A DNA stretch of 64,000 bases. Source: Tanypteryx hageni (taxonomy: Eukaryota > Arthropoda > Insecta > Odonata > Petaluridae). Shown piece by piece: positions 45,908 to 56,515 of this stretch. The notes under the pieces are model-generated. The model made no database searches. It worked only from the letters and a program-made list of their open reading frames with translations, and was not told where the DNA came from. The translations under genes and the position numbers were made by a program. The stretch is from assembly GCA_028673005.1 (NCBI GenBank), contig CM054115.1, positions 52,341,738-52,405,737 on the forward strand. Reading direction: 5' to 3'. How positions within the stretch are numbered: the first letter of the stretch is position 1; each line of letters begins with the position of its first letter.

Positions 45908-48541
45908 AGTGCTTGTATGAAAAGCATTGGTTTCGTTATTTGGTTGGTTGTGAATAAATGTTGTAGTGCACGATATTCGTTGATTTCTACCTGGTATAGA
46001 GAAATTCTGCCGATTCACAAGAATATAGTAACTGGGAAATTTTAACCCATTCATAATAATTTAGCGAGAAACGGTTAATTCGTTTCTTTCTCGTAGCTCA
46101 TAAGAATCATTTGACATCGCCCTATTGTGTGACACTTGAGCGTACTGTTTCGCTAAAAATGTTTTTTCTTCTTTTACCTTCAATAAATGAAAAGAAGGCT
46201 TTTGCACGATTTGCATATTTTGCAGAATTTCGTGCGATAGGATCTCTTCGGTTGTTCGTCTGGAGCTACGTTGTTGCCCATTTTTTCTCCTTTTAACCCG
46301 GAGCTCAATTTTCCTAAAAGCATTCAGGACGATACTTGGAATAATATTCACCGTGCGGGACGTCGTGTGAAATTCAGCTAAAAACGTCCTCTTAATGTTT
46401 GCGACTCTATTATGTGTCACATTTCTTCTTTAAGAAACTGAATTTGTTTGGCGAGACTCGTTTAAAAAAAACAACGTTTCCACTCGAAATAATTTCGTCT
46501 CTTGCATTCCCTTGTGAGTTTTGGCACCAAAAGAATAACATTATTTTAAAATCGACTCTCATAAAAAGTTATTCGCTCGGATACGGCGATCTTTGAATTA
46601 TATTCTCCTTGTTCTATGCTGAGAATCCTCACTTGAGAATCTTCTCCACGAATTCAGTCAAGAATATTGGAACGCTCTCAATTCAGCCAATTGAAATGCT
46701 TTTACTGTCAGGATATCGCTAGTTTGTGTATACGCACTAAAAACTTGTGTGTAATTTTAATTAAGTCAAGGGTGCTTTATGTTTTTTTTTATGCATAAGA
46801 ATAGATCAAATAATATTTCCTCATTCAGAAATGACGCCATAATAAGTTATATTAATATAGATTGGGTGATGCAGAAGTCCCTATAAATGTTTCATACGAC
46901 GTTAATAGCGCTCCCATTTCTGAAAATTGTAAAGAAACGCATATCGGAAAAAGTAAGACCTCTTAGTAAAAAAATATCAGGCGATATATTGACATTCGTG
47001 GTTTATATCGCCAATTTTCTCACCATCTCACGATAAAAATATCAATACACTCCTCTCTGGCCGGAAATACCAAAACGGAGCGGCGACACCCGAGACCGTT
47101 AACTCGCATTGCCCATTATAAAGAATATTCTTCCAGAATCATACAGAATCGACTATTAAAAACACAGTTTTTGGCTATTTCTCGCTCAGCCCCGCCGTGT
47201 GGCACCGTAGCTTTCGTTGCAGAAACGTAAAAATCTTTCCGTCCCTTTCCCCCTCTCTTACACGCTATCGCTTTCTCACACCGTTTCCTATTCCCAAAAG
47301 CATCGTTCGTCTCCGAATCCCCTCTCCAATCATCGATACTGCTCGTTGATCTCGTTCCTTCCTCCCCCCTCATTCCTCCTCCCATCCTCCCCCTTCATCA
47401 CGCATCACCCTTTTATTACGCCCGTATTCCCCATTGTTTTGGGTCGCATACACACGCGCCCTCCCTCTCTCTCCCTTCTATACCGGCGCCCGTACCAGCT
47501 CACCCCTCCTCCTCTCTTCCCCGTCTCTTTTATATAATCCCCTACCAACCGGGGATCATCCCTCGGCTCAATATCTGACTTCCACACGGGACTTGCCACG
47601 CCCTGTCGTCGCCTGCCCACCCCGCCTTCCCACTCCTTCTCCACTCCTCTCAACTCCCACGTATCTTTCCCTCTGCCGCCCACGCATCCCATTTTCTCGT
47701 TTTTATCAGCTTCCTTCGGAGTTCCCGGCTATCGTTGCACGATAGGAGTTCTTTTTTAGGCGTTCTTTTACTAACAAAGCGGTGGAGGCGAAACGCCTTA
47801 TGGGCTCGTCTCGTCTGTCTGTCGCGTCTTTCATCTCTTGGGCCGCTTGACAGATTTTGATTAAATTTAGCATGGGAGATCCTCATTCAAATTAATCTTA
47901 CGAATATGAATATGGGCCGTATCAATTATCAGTAATACGCAGAAGATATAATTGACTACCGAAGGTGTAACTTTGCGGAACTGCGTTATGATAAAATATG
48001 GAAAAATACAATTCACACCGTTTAATGAAAAACCACCGGTTTCGCCGTCACTACTGCGTCATCAGATCTTTATTTTATCAATATGGTGAAGAACAACATA
48101 TAATTATCTTCTATAATGATCTGTGTATTCCATTTATGGCATCGATTTTTCCTTCTCGTTTTTCTTATATCCTAGCTTCGTGGAAGAATACCCACCTAAT
48201 TCCTTCGCTCCTATCACCGTCTGCCTTCCTTGCATCTCGCAATACGTCGCCCTTGCAGAGTGGATGCGAGGGAACCCAGACTGGTGGAGAAGTGTTCGTG
48301 AAAAAGGTGTTAGAAAATGGTAATGAAGTTAGAAGTCTACTCCGCGTCAAGCGTGAAATCTTTGATCCTAGTTATGATTGATTCTTATAGTTTTTTAACT
48401 TTGGCGTTTCAGTGGGCAAATTATATTTTTTCAAAAATATTCATCCGAATAACGATTTCATTTCTGTTGTAATTTATATAAAATAATAATAATAATAAGA
48501 TAATTTCAAATGATTCTTTGCATTTCAAAATTTGTCTAGAT
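45908..48541. other. Unassigned DNA
   Basis: AT-rich except for a pyrimidine-leaning GC-richer part at 47180-47700 whose frames (up to 106 codons) are Ser/Pro/Leu-rich. A short AAT repeat lies at 48481-48500. No gene is recognised. Confidence 0.35.
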
Positions 48542-48828
48542 CAGTGGTAGTGAATCTACGGCCCGCGAAGCTATGCTAAAAAAAGTCCGTAAAATTTATC
48601 GTCCAAAGTTCATACCTTTTTATCAACGTTATGGTAATAAATCATCTGAAGAAATCTTAACCCTAAAATCTTTAAGAGAATTGATTTTCGTTTTTATGAA
48701 AGCTCAGAATCTCTAAACGTAAACATTAATGCGGCCCGTCAAAGCATCGGCAGCTTCCAATTCGGCCCGTCAAAGATTACGCAAACGCTAATGCGTTCCA
48801 CCGTAGATAAAATGGTTACTCACGCCTG
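48542..48828. mobile_element. hAT-type MITE, 287 bp
   Basis: The left end is CAGTGGTAGTGAATCTACGGCCCGC and the right end is GGTTACTCACGCCTG. The flanking octamers GTCTAGAT and GTTTAGGT agree at six of eight positions. The interior CTTCCAATTCGGCCCGTCAAAG matches CTTCCAATGCGGACCGCCAAGG in the element at 58781-59109, so the two belong to one family. Confidence 0.75.
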
Positions 48829-49910
48829 GTTTAGGTGAAGAGAAATGGTTGGTGCAAGAATGTTTTTAACATAGGCCATATGGTACACCTGGAATACCAT
48901 TCCACATTTTGGCCCCATGAGGTGGTTCTTGAACGAGGCTCCAAAATCCCTGTTGACTGTCACCGGTGAAAAATATCATTCGCTTGCGACTGTCGCTCGG
49001 AGAAATGGCGAATTTTTTTGCCTTCCAAAAATTGCTTCCATTTAAATTTTAAATTGAATCATGAGTTGAGCGAAGGAAGGAAAATTCTGGACAAAAATTT
49101 CCCATTTAAAGTTTCCGCTTACGGTCTGATCTTCGTGTGAGAAAATTTCGTTACGGCTAGAGTTTTTGGGGGATGCTGGACGAATAGATAAGTAGGAATG
49201 AAGGTCGAAATTTAGGATTGTCCTTAGGAGAGAGAATAGAATTCGACGGGGCCCTACGATCTTGGATGGCAATATATATATATATATATATATATAGTAC
49301 AAACAAAAATTATATAGCAATAAAGTAATAACAAAACAGAATCGATGAATCGGAAAAACAAGAAATGTTTGGCAAACACTGAGGGATGGAGACTTCTTAT
49401 ACGGCCAAATGTTGACTTTAGTTGCCATATGGGCTATATGCCACACAATTACGTTTATTTAACCAGACCTGCTTACTAAATACTAATGCCCCTGCTCAGC
49501 GTCTCTCGATTCCAAATCATTAAGGGCGATAAATGATAAATTTTAAAATCAACAGATAAAAAGTTATTCCGTTTCTGAATTTGAAATCTATTTTTTTGAT
49601 AGCCAAATACCTAATTTTGACAGTAGAGGGTGAATGTAATGGAATTAGCGGTCAAATTCGGAAGAGTGCTGAGTGGCAGATAAAAACGATCTATATTGCC
49701 GTGAATGGAAATAAAATTGGGAGAAAATAGAAGTCTGAGGAATAGGAAACTTTTAATGGGAGGTTTTTCGAGAAAATCCGTTTGCACAAAGAAATACGTA
49801 GAGATAGTTTTAAGTTGTTGAAAGGAAAAAAAGACCTAAACTTAGCTTGGTTACCATCGATGGACAAGATATTTACTCGTCCAAACGTATCGTTTCAAGG
49901 CAGAATTTCT
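48829..49910. other. Unassigned DNA with TA microsatellite
   Basis: A TA repeat of about 25 bases lies at 49272-49296. The 134-codon minus frame crossing it is chance. Nothing else is recognised. Confidence 0.4.
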
Positions 49911-50059
49911 CCCGTCCCTCCTCTAACACGGGGAATACTTTCTGAAAAATTGCCAAGTATGTAATGTGGACCTGGAGGATAGAAAGGAGGGTTGCGTTCC
50001 TTACCCCTTCATCCTTGGCAAAATTCCCAAACCTCTGGAAATAATTTGAAATCAGGAGA

Positions 50060-50140
50060 AAAATTCTCCCAAGACCGGGAATCGAACCTGGGTCTTCCTC
50101 TTGCAGAGGGAAATTCCACCGCTGAACTGCTGTGGCAACG
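50060..50140 (-). mobile_element. tRNA-derived SINE head, minus strand
   Basis: On the minus strand an A-box-like CAGTTCAGCGGTGG (50116-50129) is followed by an anticodon-arm-like CCCTCTGCAAGAGG and the B box GGTTCGATTCC (50078-50088) within CCAGG/CCCGG pairing. The body resembles tRNA-Gly. The downstream GGGAGAATTTTTCTCCTGATTTCAAA is similar to the sequence after the tRNA-like unit at 59359, so both may belong to one SINE family. It is absent from the related MITE copy at 33984. Confidence 0.6.
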
Positions 50141-50472
50141 TAATTCTTCCGTTTCAGAACGCGGATGTTTTTGGTCGAGGCAGAATTTTTCTCCCGATTT
50201 AAAATTATTCCCACAATTCCAGCTTATGCCTGTTAAATACCGATCTTGTGATAGTTCATTCCAATTTGTCCCAAACCTCTATTTGTTGCACATTCATGTA
50301 CAAATAATGTTTTTACCGTTTATCTAAGACTATAAACAATGCACTCTGTCCCTTCGACACATCTCACCTTTGCTCTGAAATCTAACATCCCAGGTCCGAG
50401 CAAACCGCGTTAATGCAAACCGTGACCGCGTTGCATGCTATTTTTATATTAAAAAAGAAACCTTGCTGTAGC

Positions 50473-50535
50473 GAATCCGTGTTATAGAAATCCGTGTTAT
50501 AGGAATCCGTGTTACAGTAATCCGTGTTATAGGAG
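50473..50535 (+). repeat. 15-bp tandem repeat, four units
   Basis: TCCGTGTTATAGGAA-like units have starts at 50476, 50491, 50506 and 50521. The repeat is an expansion of the terminal sequence of the surrounding MITE. Confidence 0.8.
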
Positions 50536-50542
50536 GACCAGG

Positions 50543-51090
50543 TTTAGTCGTTCGCAAAAGCCTCCCGCTACTTCTCTCGCGCGTAAAACGCCAAACTGAC
50601 GTGGGTGGAAATTTTCGGCCACGTAGAAATTCCACTTTCTTCCTCTCTAGACTCTGAGACTCTTTGTATTCAAATGCCGTTGAGGCGGAAAATTTCGCCA
50701 TTCAGAGAGAGCAGAGCGCGTTTTAGAGAAGCCGCGATGGGCGAAAGTTGCCACCCTCGGAGAACAGCGATGAAGGCTTTCATTACGTCTTCCTGCCTCA
50801 TCCCGGTGGAAGGAGGCTCCTTATTGTAACCTCGCCCCGTCCCACTTTCCCGCGCCCCACTCGACCATATCATCCCACTCAAGCGTCCCACACGCGTTCA
50901 GACGCTTTGGTACTTTCCAAGTCCCTCGGTGAAACTGTTGCAAGAAGACTCCTCGTGCCCGTTCTTGCTTTCCCGAACAGCTCTTACCGCGGTTATCTCT
51001 GTCGCCGACGCCTAAAAGTTAGGCCGCACGCATCAAGTTTACACTCCATGGCTAGCTTAAATTCTCTCTTCCGTTCTCCGCGGCGGTGAT
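50543..51090. other. GC-richer unassigned DNA
   Basis: Frames exist on both strands (up to 113 codons) in a less AT-rich segment. None has a domain and they contradict each other in strand. No gene is called. Confidence 0.35.
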
Positions 51091-51322
51091 TTTATTTCGA
51101 TCTCTTTCAGCTTTGCGTACCGAGGAATATTTTTAAGAGCCGGTGAATCGGGCTTAATTGTTCAAGACCGAAAAATGAATATTCTCTTAAATTTTTTTTA
51201 TTGTTCATTTTTCTCGATCTTTTTCAGATTTGCGAACCTAAGAAATTTTTTTAATCGGGCTGAATGTGCAAGACCGAAAAATGAATATTCATTAAAATTT
51301 TTTTTACATTTCCATTTCACCA
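51091..51322 (+). repeat. Tandem duplication, unit about 115 bp
   Basis: Unit 1 (about 51091-51206) and unit 2 (about 51207-51322) share TTCTCGATCTTTTTCAG, TTTGCG-ACC, AATCGGGCT and then CAAGACCGAAAAATGAATATTC. Each unit begins with a pyrimidine stretch ending in TTTCAG, which resembles a splice acceptor. No matching exon frame follows. Confidence 0.75.
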
Positions 51323-52614
51323 ACAAGGATACCCTCAAAATAGGAATAGGTGGAACCTCTGAAACTTGAATCCCAAAGTTGAAGGCAAAAGTCAAATGGC
51401 AAATTCTGGTCATAAAATAGAGATTCGTCGTGCATGAAGAATCCTATTATTATCTTCGAACATTTGAGTTATAAAGCGCGAGTCATAATGTTTCATCTAC
51501 ATTTTGATTTTAGTCTTGTGAGGTTTATTTTGATTGACACACTCTTTCATAAAATATTACTGCATTATGGAGATGAGGTTAAAAAGATGTAATGCAGAAG
51601 AGATTTTTTTCCGATGCGATTACTGTACACAAAAGATTTTCGGTAGCGATAAAAATATAATATATTACAATTAATAAATTCATAATTTTCAAGGAAGAGA
51701 GAAAAACTATGTGTAAAAATTTTCATTACCTCTATTATACAATTAAGAAATTCCGTAACCAACAATTCAAAAATAAATTATCTAGATCTTTTAATGGCTA
51801 GAATTAAACAAATGGCGAGCCTAGCTGTTGTAATATAAATCGTTCAATTGAAACAGACAGAGTTTAAGATTTGGATTAGTCATCCTCGATGGTTCGTTTC
51901 TGTATAAATTTTATTGGATTATCTCTAAGAGCTGCTCCGTTGTAGTTGAAATGCGCGCCACATTTTTCAATCGTTTTTCGACTACAGGAGTTGCCATTGC
52001 CATCGGTTGAATCTGTAAATTGAATCACTTCCTCCTCCACCTGCCACCTAATAACCTCGGTAGCATACAAATATACGTGCGATGAATTTAAAACGATTTA
52101 GGGATTATTCAGTTAAATTGTTTTTGTCGAAGAATTTCTGTTTAAGGAGTGCAATTAGGAAGATACTTTTAATATTATTAAAACAGAATCGCATGAAATG
52201 CTAAAAAATTTATTTTTGCTTTTGCAATGAAAGATTCTGCTTCCATACATTAGGGATAGGAAAACCGCCGGTCATTAGACAAGGTTTAAAGTGGAAAATA
52301 ATTAGCACTTCCGGGCTGAATGTCGTCTCGAATCTTGTTTGCAATTAAAAAAATAACGAGGGATCAAACCTTTATTTAATACACTCTGCCTTCACAGGAA
52401 AAAAAACCGTTGTTCACGAAACGTACAAAAAAGAGGAAAATGTCCTACCGAATATCTTGGCACGAAATACTGGAGAGTTAGGAATTATTTTATTTTTATT
52501 CCTGGATCTAAAACTCTCTCCGGCCAAAACTTCAAACTCGCAGCCGATTCGCTTGTGTACGGTGGCTGGAAAGTTACTCGCTCCAAAACTCGAGGTAGGA
52601 CATCTCTCTATAAC
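51323..52614. other. Unassigned AT-rich DNA
   Basis: No open frame above 70 codons, no repeat and no RNA gene recognised. Confidence 0.4.
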
Positions 52615-53510
52615 CTATCTCGTCTCTACTTCTCACTCCCTTTAACTCTTCCGCCCTCTTTCTCGCTCTCTCTCCATCTTTATCTTTCTCCCACCCTCCT
52701 TTTTCTTCTCATCCATTCCGTTTCTTTCTCTCCTCATTCCTCCATCCTATCTTATCCTTCCATCTCTTACCCCACTCTCCCTTTATATCCTTCTTTTACT
52801 CTTTCTTCTCTCTTACTCTTTTCATATCCCTCATCCCACTATTCCTCTTCCTTCTCTTCTTCTTTCCTTCTCTATGGGTTAGATGGCTAGAGGATATCTA
52901 ATCTTAATCTCCCTAATAAAGACATATCTATCTGCCTTTCCTCTCCTACTCGGCCGCTCTCGCTTTGTTCTCTCTTTCCTCCTTTCTGCATCCTCTATCT
53001 ATTCTGTCTATCCTCCCTTCATTATCTATCATCTCTCTTTCCTCTTTTTCTTGCTCTCCTCCCTCTTTCTTTTGCCTCTTTCCCTGCTCTCTCTCCCCCA
53101 TCTCTTTCTCCCTCTCTCTCTCCCCCTCTCTTTCTCCCTCTCTCCCTCCCTCTCTCTTTCTCCTCTCTCTCTCTCTCCCTCTCTCTCTCCCTCTCTCTCT
53201 CTCCCTCTCTCTCTCTCCCTCCTCTCTCTCCTCTCCCTCCTCTCTCCCTCCTTCCCTTCTCTTCCGCTTTCTCTTCTCTCCCTCTTTTTCTCATCTCTTC
53301 CTATCCCTCCTCTATCTCCCTCCCTTTTACACTGCAACTCTTCTTCCTGTCTATCTCCTCTCTCTATCCTTTCTCTTCCATTCTCTATCCCTCTCTCAGA
53401 CCTCTATCTTTCCCCCCTCCCTGCACTGCGTGTATCCTCTCTCCAATCTTTCTCTCAATTCTTTATCTCTCCATCTATCTATTTTTATCTGCAACCTTCC
53501 AAAATCGAAA
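52615..53510 (+). repeat. Pyrimidine-rich tract with embedded retroelement block
   Basis: C/T-rich on the plus strand except for the block at 52872-52935. The densest part (53100-53250) is nearly pure CTCTCTCC. The frames of 242 and 184 codons are Ser/Leu ribbons. The tract ends abruptly near 53510, where strand composition reverses. Confidence 0.85.
52872..52935 (+). mobile_element. Retroelement 3'-end block, plus copy
   Basis: ATGGGTTAGATGGCTAGAGG, then CTAATCTTAATCTCCCTAATAAAGAC, then ATATCTATCTGCC. It is the same arrangement as 15915-15990 and is flanked by pyrimidine sequence on both sides. AATAAAGAC followed by an ATCT tail fits a non-LTR 3' end. Confidence 0.6.
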
Positions 53511-53515
53511 GGGCG

Positions 53516-54520
53516 ATAGAACGTGGAAGTGAGAAAGAATGGAGAGGAAACTATGGCGAGATTAATTGGGATCAGAGACACAGGAAGAGGCGAGGTTTAG
53601 AGCCGCCTTAAGAGCGGATCCGGATCAACAATGGAAAGACGAATAGGAGGAGAGATAAGGAAAAGGGCGAGGTTAAAGGGAGAGATGGAGATTGCGGTAG
53701 AAGTAGATGGGGGTTCGGGAGGAGAGGGGTTAGAGAAAGAGGAGGGGGGATACGGAGAAGTTAAGTACAGGAAAGAAAGGGAAGAGGGAGTCGGTGGGTG
53801 AGGAAGTTGAGAGAGAGAGCTGGAGAGGGGGAGGAAATTGTGATGGTGCGTGGAGGGAGAGGGACCGAGTGATGGAAAGAATGCGAAATTAAGGGAGTCC
53901 ACGAGATGGAGTTAGAGAGAAAGGAAATAGGGGATGGGAAAGACAGAAGAGAGAGAGAGATGGAAACTGAGGAAGACAAAGAGGCAGTGAGAGATAAAGA
54001 GAGTGAGGTAGGATAAGGGAGTGTTAGAGAGGGAACAAGAGGGTCTGTGGACGGCTTTGTATGTGAGTGGCATTGAGAAAGATAGGGATGGATAGAGAGA
54101 GAGGGATAAGGATAGGAAGGAAGAAATGGAAGGGGAGAGAGAGGAAGGGAAAGTACCAGGAAGGGACAGGAGGGCGAGAGAGGATAGGAGGGCGAGAGAG
54201 GATAGGAGGGCGAGAGAGGATAGGAGGGCGAGAGAGGATAGGAGGGCGAGAGAGGATAGGAGGGCGAGAGAGGATAAAAGGGCAAGAGAGGATAGGAGGG
54301 CGAGAGAGGGAAGGAGGGCGAGAGAGGGAAGGAGGGGGGAGGGACGGAGGAGGAGAAGGAAGGAGGGGGAGAGGGAAGGAGAGGGAAGGAGGGAGAGAGA
54401 GGCAGGGGTAGAAGTAGTGAGAGAAGATTGGAGGGAAGGAAAGAGGTAGGGAGTGAGGGAGGGAGGGTAGGAGAGAGTGAGGGAGGGATGGAAGGAGAAA
54501 GGGATTGGTTCGGAATGGCC
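53516..54520 (-). repeat. Purine-rich tract, about 1 kb
   Basis: A/G-rich on the plus strand. It contains an 18-bp minisatellite (54162-54338) and, near 53545-53600 read on the minus strand, a weak version of the AATCTCGCC block. Frames of up to 221 codons are Ser/Leu/Pro ribbons on the minus strand and Arg/Glu/Gly on the plus strand. Together with the tract before it, it forms a tail-to-tail pair. Confidence 0.85.
54162..54338 (+). repeat. 18-bp minisatellite, about 10 units
   Basis: The unit GATAGGAGGGCGAGAGAG is repeated at 18-base spacing. Six or seven units are nearly identical, with divergence at the right edge (GATAAAAGGGCAAGAGAG, GGAAGGAGGG...). Because 18 is a multiple of three, it yields Arg-Ala-Arg-Glu-Asp-Arg repeats that could be mistaken for a protein. 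Confidence 0.9.
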
Positions 54521-54660
54521 TAAAGGAAGATGAATGCCCTGACGTGCGAAGGCGTCGTTATGGCCTACGGGGTCCAAGTTAGGAGAATTTCCCGGTCTCG
54601 GTGTATGGGATCGGACGTCGAGTACCCGAGGGGGAAGGGAGAGAATGGGATCTGGTGTTA

Positions 54661-54723
54661 TTCCCGCGGGTACGATGTAATAACTGGATACCCGCGGGAA
54701 ATGGAAATGGGATTCCCGCGGGA
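54661..54723. promoter_or_regulatory. Cluster of three CCCGCGGG palindromes
   Basis: TTCCCGCGGGTA (54661-54672) and TACCCGCGGGAA (54689-54700) are perfect inverted copies separated by 16 bases. A third, ATTCCCGCGGGA, lies at 54712-54723. Such GC palindromes are rare in this AT-rich window. They could be a binding-site cluster, but no factor or gene can be assigned. Confidence 0.45.
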
Positions 54724-55739
54724 GTGGAATGAGGCGAGATTGTTTTTTTTCTTCACCTTCGCGGTTCCGATAGGGTGGTGATTTTTTTATAAGGAATCCT
54801 TTTTGATACGACTCTATGGGTTCGAGATTTTTTATCGGGATTTTTACGAGATCACACGAGACTTCAACCTCTGTTGATTACATTTCCCTCTTGTGATAAG
54901 ATAATCCCGCTTAAATTGAAACCATTCATGGTTTTGATAGAAAGGTTTGCCGGAGAATTTTATTTTTCACTCTCGGAATTAATGACGCATCAGCATGCTC
55001 GGAAAAAAGCAATCCGACGATCTGCCGCGTCAAAATTAAGCGACGAGAATTTTAACGTCACCCGACGTTATGCAACTCAACTTTCGCATTAATATGCGAA
55101 GGTGGGTTCTCAGACGGTTTCTATTCATTGGGCTCTGTTGCTGCCAAACTTTCTTTCTCGTTTCCGGAGCTTTCCCGAAGACAATTAAAAACAGTGGGTG
55201 TCATTTGTTCTTGTATTTGTCATTGATGAGGCGAAAAGGAGGCGTGGAGGGGAATGGAGTCGTATAGTTTGCTATAGGAGTGATGGCTCCGAAAACGGAG
55301 ACGAAACGTTGGCGGAGCATATAAGTTTTAAGATGAGGGAAACGCCTTAACTCCATGTTTGCCAAGAATTATTGCGAAATGTTAGTTATTTATTCAATAA
55401 TCAGTCCCAAAAACAGCACAGCGACCAATTGAGGTGAGGCATAAGAACACCAATGAATAAACCTGGAAAAACGACGAAGAATGAATTAAAACTAAGTGGT
55501 TAATGCCACAAGACATCAATAATAATAATAGGCGTGTTCAAAACAAACCCCAACCAAAGCAAACAGACAAGGAGTCGATTAAATTCCCATTCATATTTAA
55601 CAGAAAGAGAAAATTCAGAAGTTGTCAAGGTTCGGGAGACATTTTATTAAGGATTTTTACAAAATGGGTACAAGATGGAAAAGGGAGCTCTGGGATATTA
55701 TTAGTTTATGCGATGATGTCCTAAATTCAGTTGCTAAGC
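54724..55739. other. Unassigned DNA
   Basis: AT-rich. It includes a weak hammerhead-like motif at 55280-55310. Frames of up to 83 codons have no domain. Confidence 0.35.
55280..55310 (+). other. Degenerate hammerhead-like motif
   Basis: GTGATGG, stem CTCC/GGAG closing GAAAAC, then ACGAAACGTT. The box differs from CTGANGA at two positions and the spacing to an NUH triplet is shorter than in the three inverted pairs. It may be a decayed solitary copy or chance. Confidence 0.25.
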
Positions 55740-56195
55740 CAGGGCTCGAAAAAACCCGGGCGCCAGATCGCCACGGCACCTAATATTTTCATGCTGGCGC
55801 CTAGATATTGTATATGCCTGCTGTAGTTAAATTTTAGTTATACTTTAGTCACGTACTGTAGTCAGCAGTAGGGGCAGCAAAATATAATATATCTGTCGGA
55901 AGCTTTCAAGTTCTTGAAAATAAGTGCGAATTTTTATTCGTGTTCGTAAACTACAGTTTTCAGAATATCATTAGACTTTTTAAGATGTACAAGGCTCATT
56001 TTATTATATTCTGCTACATAATGTGACAGAAATAAATGTGCATGGCTTAATTATTGTAGCAGATTCGTGTCTAAATTATTAAGCATTTATTTTTCTGACT
56101 ATGATAAAAAGTTCCGCCAAAATTATTTAACATCTACGCCTGCTCCTAGATTTAGAAGATGGCACCTAGATTTTTAGAAAATTTGTCGAGCCCTG
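55740..56195. mobile_element. hAT-type MITE, 456 bp
   Basis: The left end is CAGGGCTCGAAAAAACC and the inverted right end is CAGGGCTCGACAAATTTT. Subterminal GGCACCTA and GGCGCCTAGAT words appear on both sides in opposite orientation or repeated. Flanking octamers TGCTAAGC and TTCTGAGT match at five of eight. No coding frame. Confidence 0.7.
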
Positions 56196-56205
56196 TTCTG
56201 AGTCA

Positions 56206-56515
56206 TAGATCTTCAACCTGTTTTTATCCACCGCCCACTTTTACTAGATTTTGATATTTGAAATAGGTTCACCGTCCACTTTCCGTATCAACTTAACGAT
56301 AGAATTTTTGATAAAATGAATGGTTAAAATGGCACATAAAACTTAACCATAATGTCATGATCCCTCGTTTGAGAATGTGGGTACGTTTCATTAAACATTC
56401 TTATAGAATTTTATTTTTGAATAACAAAATAAGAATAGCAATTGGTGTGTTCTTTAACGTCCACCAAAAACCCTTTAACGCCCACTGGTGAGCGCTATCG
56501 CCCACGTTCTAAGTC
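56206..56515. mobile_element. Possible hAT-type MITE, degenerate
   Basis: TAGATCTTCAACCTG with CACCGCCCAC near the left, and CGCCCACTGG ... CGCCCACGTTCTAAGTCTA near the right, look like mutated hAT ends with CGCCCAC subterminal repeats. No target duplication is visible. Confidence 0.4.

Larger units (their letters stand above)
49911..50542. mobile_element. GTTATAG-family MITE, copy 3, interrupted
   Basis: The left end is CGTCCCTCCTCTAACACGGGG and the inverted right end is CTGGTCCTCCTATAACACGG. Between them lie GGAATACTTTCTGAAAAATTGCC, GGGTTGCGTTCC, CGCGTTAATGCAAACC and GCTGTAGCGAATCCGTGTTATAG, in the same order as copy 2. It is longer than copy 2 mainly because of a tRNA-like segment on the minus strand (50060-50140) and an expanded 15-bp end repeat. 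Confidence 0.65.

Noticed and set aside
52883..54577. Open frames of 174-242 codons on both strands
   Set aside because: All derive from pyrimidine/purine tracts and the 18-bp minisatellite, with no complex sequence or domain.
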